DNA of 64,000 nucleotides from the NCBI GenBank assembly GCA_946902985.2, contig OX336388.2, positions 1,698,149,978-1,698,213,977 of the forward strand, read 5' to 3'. The notes under the pieces were generated by a model. The model was not told where the DNA came from. It saw only the letters and a list, made by a program, of their open reading frames with translations, and ran no database searches. Source of the DNA: Meconema thalassinum (Eukaryota; Arthropoda; Insecta; Orthoptera; Tettigoniidae). The first letter of the stretch is position 1; each line of letters starts with the position of its first letter. Both the position numbers and the translations under genes were made by a program. Shown here piece after piece: positions 57,027 through 64,000 of this stretch.

Positions 57027-60000
57027 TGACAAGTAACTATAACTTCGAATCAAATTATGACAGGTAACTGTAACTTCGATTCTAATTATGACAAGAAACT
57101 CTAACTTCGTTACTAATTATGACAAGTTACTGTAATTTTGATAAAAATTATGGTAGGTAACTGTAACTTCAATACTAATTATGACAGGTAATAGTAACTT
57201 CGATACTAATTATGACAGGTAACTAAAACTTCGTTACTAATTATCACAAGTAACTTTAATTTCGATACTAATTATAGCAGGTAACTGTAACTTCGTTACT
57301 AATTATGACAAGTCCCTGTAATTTCGATACAAATTATGGCAGGTAACGGTAACTTCGATACTAATTATTACAAGTAACTGTAACTTCAATACTAATTATG
57401 ACAGGTATCTGTAACTTCGCTACTAATTATGACAAGTAACTGTAATTTCGATACAAATTTTGGCAGGTAACTGTAACTTCGATACTAATTATGACAGGTA
57501 AGAGTAACGTCGATACTAATTATGACAAGTAACTGTAACTTCGATACTAATTATGACAGGTAACTGTAACTTCGTTACTAATTATGACAAGTAACTCTTA
57601 TTTCGATACAAGTTATGGCAGGTAACTGTAACTTCGATACTAATTATGACAGGTAACAGTAACTTCGATACTAATTATGACTGGTAACTGTAACTTCGTT
57701 ACTAATTAGGACAAGTAACTGTAATTTCGTTACAAATTTTGGCAGGTAACTGTAACTTCGATTCTAATTATGACAGGTAACAGTAACTTCGATACTAATT
57801 ATGAAAAGTAACTGTAACTTCGATACTAATTATGACAGGTAACTGTAACTTCGTTACTAATTATGACAAGTAACAGTAATTTCGATACAAATTATGGCAG
57901 GTAACTGTAACTTTGATACTAATTATGACAGGTAACAGTAACTTCGATACTAATTATGACAAGTAACATTAACTTCGATAATAATTATGACAAGTTACTG
58001 TAACATCGTTACTAATTATGACAAGTAACTTTAATTTCGATACAAATTATGGCAGGCTACTGTAACTTCCATACTAATTATGACAGGTAACAGTAACTTC
58101 GATACTAATTATGACAGGAAACTGTAACTTCGTTTCTAATTATGACAAGTAACTGTAATTTCGATACAAATTATGACAGGTGACTGAAACTTCGTTACTA
58201 ATTATGACAAGTAACAGTACCTTCGATAATAATTATGACAGGTAACAGTAACTTCGATACTAATTATGAAAAGTAACTGTAACTTCGATACAAATTATGG
58301 CAGGTAACTGTAACTTCGATACTAATTATGACAAGGAACTGTAATTTCGATACAAATTATGGCAGGTAACTGTAACTTGGTTACTAATTATGACAAGTAA
58401 CTGTAATTTCGATACAAATTTAGGCAGGTAACTGTAACTTCGATACTAATTATGACAGGTAACAGTAACGTCGATACTAATTATGACAAGTAACTGTAAC
58501 TTCGATACTAATTATGACAGGTAACTGTAACTTCGTTACTAATTATGACAAGTAACCCTAATTTCGATACAAATTATGGCAGGTAACTGTAACTTCGATA
58601 CTAATTATGACAGGTAACAGTAACTTCGATACTAATTATGAAAAGTAACTATAACTTCGATAAAAATTATGACTGGTTACTGTAACTTCGATTCTAATTA
58701 TGACAAGAAACTCAAACTTCGTTACTAATTATGACAAGTAACTGTAATTTTGATAAAAAATTATGGTAGGTAACTGTAACTTCAATACTAATTATGACAG
58801 GTAACAGTAACTTCGATACTAATTATGACAGGAAACTGTAACTTCGTTACTAATTATGACAAGTAACTTTAATTTCGATACTAATTATGGCAGGAAACTG
58901 TATCTTCGTTACTAATTATGACAAGTCCCTGTAATTTCGATACAAATTATGGCAGGTAACTGTAACTTCGATACTAATTATGACAAGTAACTGTAACTTC
59001 GATACTAATTATGACAGGTAACTGTAACTTCGTTATTAATTATGACAAGTAACTGTAATTTCGATACATATTTTGGCAGGTAACTGTATCTTCGTTACTA
59101 ATTATGACAGGTAACAGTAACTTCGATACTAATTATAACAAGTTACTGTAACTTCGATACTAATTATGACAGGTAAATGTAACTTCGATACTAATTATGA
59201 CAGGCAACTGTAACTTCGTTACTAATTATTGCAAGTAACTGTAATTTCGAATCAAATTTTGGCAGGTAAATGTAACTTCGTTACTTATTATGACAGGTAA
59301 CAGTAACTTAGATACTAATTATGACAAGTAACTGTAACATCGATACTAATTATGACAGGTAACTGTAACTTCGTTACTAATTATGACAAGTAACTGTAAT
59401 TTCGATACAAATTATGGCAGGTAACTGTAACTTCGATACTAATTATGACAGGTAACAGCAACTTCGATACTAATTATGACAAGTAACTATAACTTCGATA
59501 CAAATTATGACAGGTAACTGTAACTTCGATACTAATTATAACAAGAAACACTAACTTCGTTACTAATTATGACAAGTAACTGTAATTTTGATAAAAAATT
59601 ATTGTATGTAACTGTCACTTCAATACTAATTATGACAGGTAACAGTAACTTCGATACGAATTATGACAGGTAACTGTAACTTCGTTACTTATTATGACAA
59701 GTAACTTTAATTTCGATACTATTTATGGCAGGTTACTGTAACTTCGTTACTAATTATGACAAGTCCCTGTAATTTCGAAACAAATTATGGCAGGTAATTG
59801 TAATTTCGATACTAATTATGACAGGTAACAGTAACTTCGATTCTAATTATGACAAGTAACAGTAACTTCGATACTAATTATGACAAGTAACTGTAACTTC
59901 GATACTAATTATGACAGGTTACTGTAACTTCGTTACTAATTATGACAAGTAACTGTAATTTCGATTCAAATTTTGGCAGGTAACTGTAACTTCGATACTT

Positions 60001-61682
60001 ATTATGACAGGTAACAGTAACTTCGATACTAATTATGACAAGTAACTGTAACTTCGATACTAATTATGACAGGTAACAGTAACTTCGTTACTAATTATGA
60101 CAAGTAACTGTAATTTCGATACAAATTATGGCAGGTAACTGTAACTTCGATACTAATTATGACAGGTTACAGCAACTTCGATACTAATTATGACAAGTAA
60201 ATATAACTCCGATACAAATTATGACAGGTAACTGTAACTTCGATACTAATTATGACAAGAAACTCTATCTTCGTTACTAATTATGACAAGTAACTGTAAT
60301 TTTGTAAAAAAATTATTGTAGGTAACTGTAACTTCAATACTAATTATGACAGGTAACATTAACTTCGATACTAATTATGACAGGTAACAGTAACTACGAT
60401 ACTAATTATGACAAGTAACTGTAACTTCGATACTAATTATGACAGGTAACTGTAACTTCGTAACTTATTATGACAAGTAACTGTAATTTCGATACAAATT
60501 ATGGCAGGTTACGGTAACTTCGATACTAATTATGACAGGTAACTGTAACTTCGATACTAATCATGACAAGGAACTGTAATTTCAATACAAATTATGGCAG
60601 GTAACTGTAACTTCGATACTAATTGTGACAGGTAACAGTAACTTCGATACTAATTATGACAAGTAACTATAACTTCGAATCAAATTATGACATGTAACTG
60701 TAACTTCGATACTAATTATGACAAGAAACTCTAACTTCGTTACTAATTATGACAAGTAACTGTAATTTTGATAAAAATTTATGGTAGGTAACTGTAACTT
60801 CAATACTAATTATGACAGGTAACAGTAACTTCGATACTAATTATGACAGGTAACTGTAACTTCGTTACTAATTATCACAAGTAACTTTAATTTCGATACT
60901 AATTATGGCAGGTAACTGTAACTTCGTTACTAATTATGACAAGTCCCTGCAATTTCGATACAAATTATGGCAGGTAACGGTAACTTCGATACTGATTATT
61001 ACAAGTAACTGTAACTTCGATACTAATAATGACTGGTAACTGTTACTTCGTTACTAATTATGACAAGTAACTGTAATTTCGTTACAAATTTTGGCAGGTA
61101 ACTGTAACTTCGATTCTAGTTATGACAGGTAACAGTAACTTCGATACTTATTATGAAAAGTATCTGTAACTTCGATACTAATTATGACAGGTAACTGTAA
61201 CTTCGTTACTAATTATGACAAGTAACAGTAATTTCGATACAAATTATGGCAGGTAACTGTAACTTCGATACTAATTATGACAGGTAACAGTAACTTCGAT
61301 ACTAATTATGACAAGTAACATTAACTTCGATGCTAATAATGACAGGTTACTGTAACATCGTTACTAATTATGACAAGTAACTTTAATTTCGATAGAAATT
61401 ATTACAGGTGACTGTAACTTCGTTACTAATTATGACAAGTAACAGTACCTTCGATACTAATTATGACAGGTAACTGTAACTTCGATACTAATTATGACAA
61501 GGAACTGTAATTTCGATACAAATTATGGCAGGTAACTGTAACTTGGTTACTAATTATGACAAGTAACTGTAATTTCGATACAAATTTAGGCAGGTAACTG
61601 TAACTTCGATACTAATTATGACAGGTAACAGTAACGTCGATACTAATTATGACAAGTAACTGTAACTTCGATACTAATTATG
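57027..61682 (+). repeat. 10.4-kb-spaced block, copy 2 (about 4.66 kb)
   Basis: This is the partner of 46,600-51,255 at a constant offset of 10,427. Differences noticed are single bases, such as GTAACTTAGATAC near 59,304, where the related copies have ATCGATAC or TTCGATAC, and CTGCAATTTCG near 60,948 in place of CTGTAATTTCG. The right edge is at about 61,682: copy 1 goes on with GACAAGTAACATTAAC while this copy goes on with GACAGGTAACTGTAAC. Confidence 0.82.
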
Positions 61683-64000
61683 ACAGGTAACTGTAACTTC
61701 GTTACTAATTATGACAAGTAACTCTAATTTCGATACAAATTATGGCAGGTAACTGTAACATCGATACTAATTATGACAGGTAACAGTAACTCCGATACTA
61801 ATTATGAAAAGTAACTATAACTTCGATAAAAATTATGACTGGTTACTGTAACTTCGATTCTAATTATGACAAGAAACTCAAACTTCGTTACTAGTTATGA
61901 CAAGTAACTGTAATTTTGATAAAAAATTATGGTAGGTAACTGTAACTTCAATACTAATTATGACAGGTAACAGTAACTTCGATACTAATTATGACAGGAA
62001 ACTGTAACTTCGTTACTAATTATGACAAGTAACTTTAATTTCGATACTAATTATGGCAGGAAACTGTATCTTCGTTACTAATTATGACAAGTCCCTGTAA
62101 TTTCGATACAAATTATGGCAGGTAACTGTAACTTCGATACTAATTATGACAAGTAACTGTAACTTCGATACTAATTATGACAGGTAACTGTAACTTCGTT
62201 ATTAATTATGACAAGTAACTGTAATTTCGATACAAATTTTGGCAGGTAACTGTATCTTCGTTACTAATTATGACAGGTAACAGTAACTTCGATTCTAATT
62301 ATGACAAGTAACAGTAACTTCGATACTTATTATGACAAGTAACTGTAACTTCGATACTAATTATGACAGGTAACTGTAACTTCGTTACTAATTATGTCAA
62401 GTAACTGTAATTTCGATTCAAATTTTGGCAGGTAACTGTAACTTCGATACTTATTATGACAGGTAACAGTAACTTCGATACTAAATATGACAAGTAACTG
62501 TAACTTCGATACTAATTATGACAGGTAACAGTAACTTCGTTACTAATTATGACAAGTAACTGTAATTTCGATAGAAATTATGGCAGGTAACTGTAACTTC
62601 GATACTAATTATGACAGGTTACAGCAACTTCGATACTAATTATGACAAGTAAATATAACTTCGATACAAATTATGACAGGTAACTGTAACTTCGATACTA
62701 ATTATGACAAGAAACTCTATCTTCGTTACTAATTATGACAAGTAACTGTAATTTTGTAAAAAAATTATTGTAGGTAACTGTAACTTCAATACTAATTATG
62801 ACAGGTAACAGTAACTTCGATACTAATTATGACTGGTAACAGTAACTACGATACTAATTATGACAAGTAACTGTAACTTCGATACTAATTATGACAGGTA
62901 ACAGTAACTTCGATAGTAATCATGACAAGTAACTGTAACTTCGATAATAATTATGACAGGTAACTGTAACTTCCTTACTAATTATGACAAGTAACTGTAA
63001 TTACGATACATATTTTGGCAGGTAACTGTAACTTCGATACTTATTATGACAGGTGACAGTAACTTCGATACTAATTATGACAAGTAACTGTAACTTCGAT
63101 ACTAATTTTGACAGGTAACTGTAACATCGATACTAATTATGACAGGTAACTGTAACTTCGTTACTAATTATGACAAGTAACTGTAAATTCGATTCAAATT
63201 TTGGCAGGTAACTGTAACTTCGATACTAATTATGACAGGTAACTGTAACTTCGTTACTAATTATGACAAGTAACTGTAATTTCAATACAAATTATGGCAG
63301 GTAACTGTAACTTCGATACTAATTATGACAGGTAACAGCAACTTCGATACTAATTATGACAAGTAACTATAACTTCGATACAAATTATGACAGGTAACTG
63401 TAACTTCGATACTAATTATGACAAGAAACTCTAACTTCGTTACTAATTATGACAAGTAACTGTAATTTTGATTAAAAAATTATTGTAGGTAACTGTAACT
63501 TCAATACTAATTATGACAGGTAACAGTAACGTCGATACTAATTATGACAGGTAACTGTAACTTCGTTACTTATTATGACAAGTAACTTTAATTTCGATAC
63601 TAATTATGGCAGGTTACTGTAACTTCGTTACTAATTATGACAAGTCCCTGTAATGTCGATACAAATTATGGCAGGTAATTGTAATTTCGATACTAATTAT
63701 GACAGGTAACAGTAACTTCGATACTAATTATGACAGGTAACAGTAACTTCGATACTAATTATGACAATTAACTGTAACTTCGATACTAATTATGACAGGT
63801 AACTGTAACTTCGTTGCTAATAATGACAAGTAACTGTAATTTCGATACTAATTATGGCAGGTTACTGTAACTTCGTTACTAATTATGACAAGTCCCTGTA
63901 ATTTCGATACAAATTATGGCAGGTAATTGTAATTTCGATACTAATTATGACATGTAACAGTAACTTCGATACTAATTATGACAGGTAACAGTAACTTCGA
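61683..64000 (+). repeat. Final array stretch, running off the window
   Basis: The first 1.2 kb follow 55.0-56.7 kb. From about 62.9 kb the monomers resemble 33.3-33.6 kb (the GATAGTAATCATGAC type) and then the CAGCAAC, A-run and CCCTG series seen around 45.5-45.9 and 49.0-49.4 kb. The A-run monomer near 63,470 has an added T (TTTTGATTAAAAAATTATTG). The array continues unchanged to the last base, so its right edge is outside the window. Confidence 0.7.

Larger units (their letters stand above)
1..64000 (+). repeat. 31-bp satellite DNA array filling the whole window
   Basis: The sequence is a continuous head-to-tail array of a 31-bp monomer, about 2,060 copies, with no interruption and no edge at either end. 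The consensus is ATTATGACAGGTAAC (positions 1-15) then TGTAACTTCGATACTA (16-31), with 10 of 31 bases G or C. Every monomer I read lies in the same orientation and no inverted segment was seen. Most monomers differ from consensus at one to four places, and the differences fall at preferred positions (7, 10, 13, 16, 21, 22, 26, 30), which define classes. Arrays like this are typical of eukaryotic centromeric or pericentromeric heterochromatin; which of these applies cannot be told from sequence alone. The period of 31 is not a multiple of three, and the monomer has stops on both strands, so each reading frame meets a stop about every 93 bp. I do not recognise the family. Confidence 0.98.

Noticed and set aside
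6681..63500. Poly(A) tails of inserted retroelements
   Set aside because: The A-runs are only 5-8 bases, sit at the same monomer position each time and are flanked by normal monomers with no target-site duplication or element body.
2101..63900. CCCTG-containing monomers as a foreign insertion or regulatory site
   Set aside because: They are ordinary 31-bp monomers with a three-base change (GTCCCTG for GTAACTG) that recurs with the higher-order unit. They are useful as markers but show no independent structure.
1..64000. CRISPR array
   Set aside because: The 31-bp period is in the range of CRISPR repeats, but there are no spacers: each repeat abuts the next, and the variation is at fixed positions.
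1..64000. Protein-coding open reading frames
   Set aside because: The monomer has TAA at positions 12, 18 and 30 and TGA at 5 on the + strand, and TAG and TAA on the reverse. Since 31 is not divisible by three, every frame meets a stop within about 93 bp. Any short open stretch is a by-product of variant monomers.
1..64000. CENP-B box in the monomer
   Set aside because: CTTCGATAC and TTTCGATACAAA resemble the NTTCGNNNNA half of the box, but the required CGGG half is absent; TTAT lies there instead.
1..64000. Telomeric repeat or subtelomere end
   Set aside because: No TTAGGG-like, TTTAGGG-like, TTAGG-like or other G-rich short telomere unit is seen, and the array does not end in the window.
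1..64000. Plasmid or phage origin iterons
   Set aside because: Iteron arrays have few copies next to a replication gene. About 2,060 copies with no gene do not fit.
1..64000. tRNA, rRNA or other structured RNA genes
   Set aside because: No tRNA box or conserved rRNA stretch is visible, and the only inverted repeats are the short GTTACNGTAAC dyads.
1..64000. Bacterial or viral origin of the window
   Set aside because: No gene, ribosome binding site or coding density is present, and a multi-level satellite array of more than 64 kb is not known from such genomes.

Overview
The whole 64,000-base window is one uninterrupted head-to-tail satellite DNA array. The monomer is 31 bp, so the window holds about 2,060 copies, all on the same strand. 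I found no gene, RNA gene, transposon, unique sequence or array edge. The consensus monomer reads ATTATGACAGGTAAC at positions 1-15 and TGTAACTTCGATACTA at positions 16-31 (10 of 31 bases G or C, about 32%). An array of this size and uniformity, with layered higher-order structure, points to constitutive heterochromatin (centromeric, pericentromeric or subtelomeric) of a eukaryote. I do not recognise the satellite and cannot name the species or chromosome location.

The monomers fall into recurring classes, given here as changes from the consensus: A (G10A, C21T, T30A), B (A7G), C (T16A), D (G10A) and E (A26T). Further classes carry A13T, T22A, a CCC block in the middle, or a run of 5-8 A. A is almost always followed by B, and the commonest local order is A-B-C-D-E, a 155-bp unit. 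Most changes of spacing are whole multiples of 31 bp, as expected from unequal crossover.

Above this lies a longer periodicity. Marker variants recur at offsets of 3,410, 3,411, 3,413, 3,414 and 3,442 bp in separate parts of the window, that is about 110 monomers. Many other offsets (3,166, 3,321, 3,600, 3,879, 10,427) differ from one or three such units by a whole number of monomers, give or take about one base.

Layout: 1-3,654, older array related to 4.0-6.3 kb; 3,655-12,005 and 13,426-20,755, two copies of a very long block; 12,006-13,425, a copy of 6.84-7.9 kb; 20,756-22,590, a shorter tandem copy of 19.08-20.75 kb; 22,591-24,609, a third partial copy of the long block; 24,610-28,023 and 28,024-31,344, a near-perfect 3,414-bp tandem duplication; 31,345-38,489, a mosaic with a 1.77-1.80 kb duplication; 38,490-41,858 and 41,932-45,300, a 3,442-bp tandem pair; 46,600-51,255 and 57,027-61,682, the same block 10,427 bp apart, with a further 3.4-kb copy at 51.58-54.97 kb. 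Block edges were judged by eye and are good to a few tens of bases. The marker positions used to set offsets were read directly.

No genes act together here. What the window records is how a satellite array evolves: point variants, A-run slippage, one-monomer gains and losses, and repeated amplification of 0.3 to 10 kb blocks.
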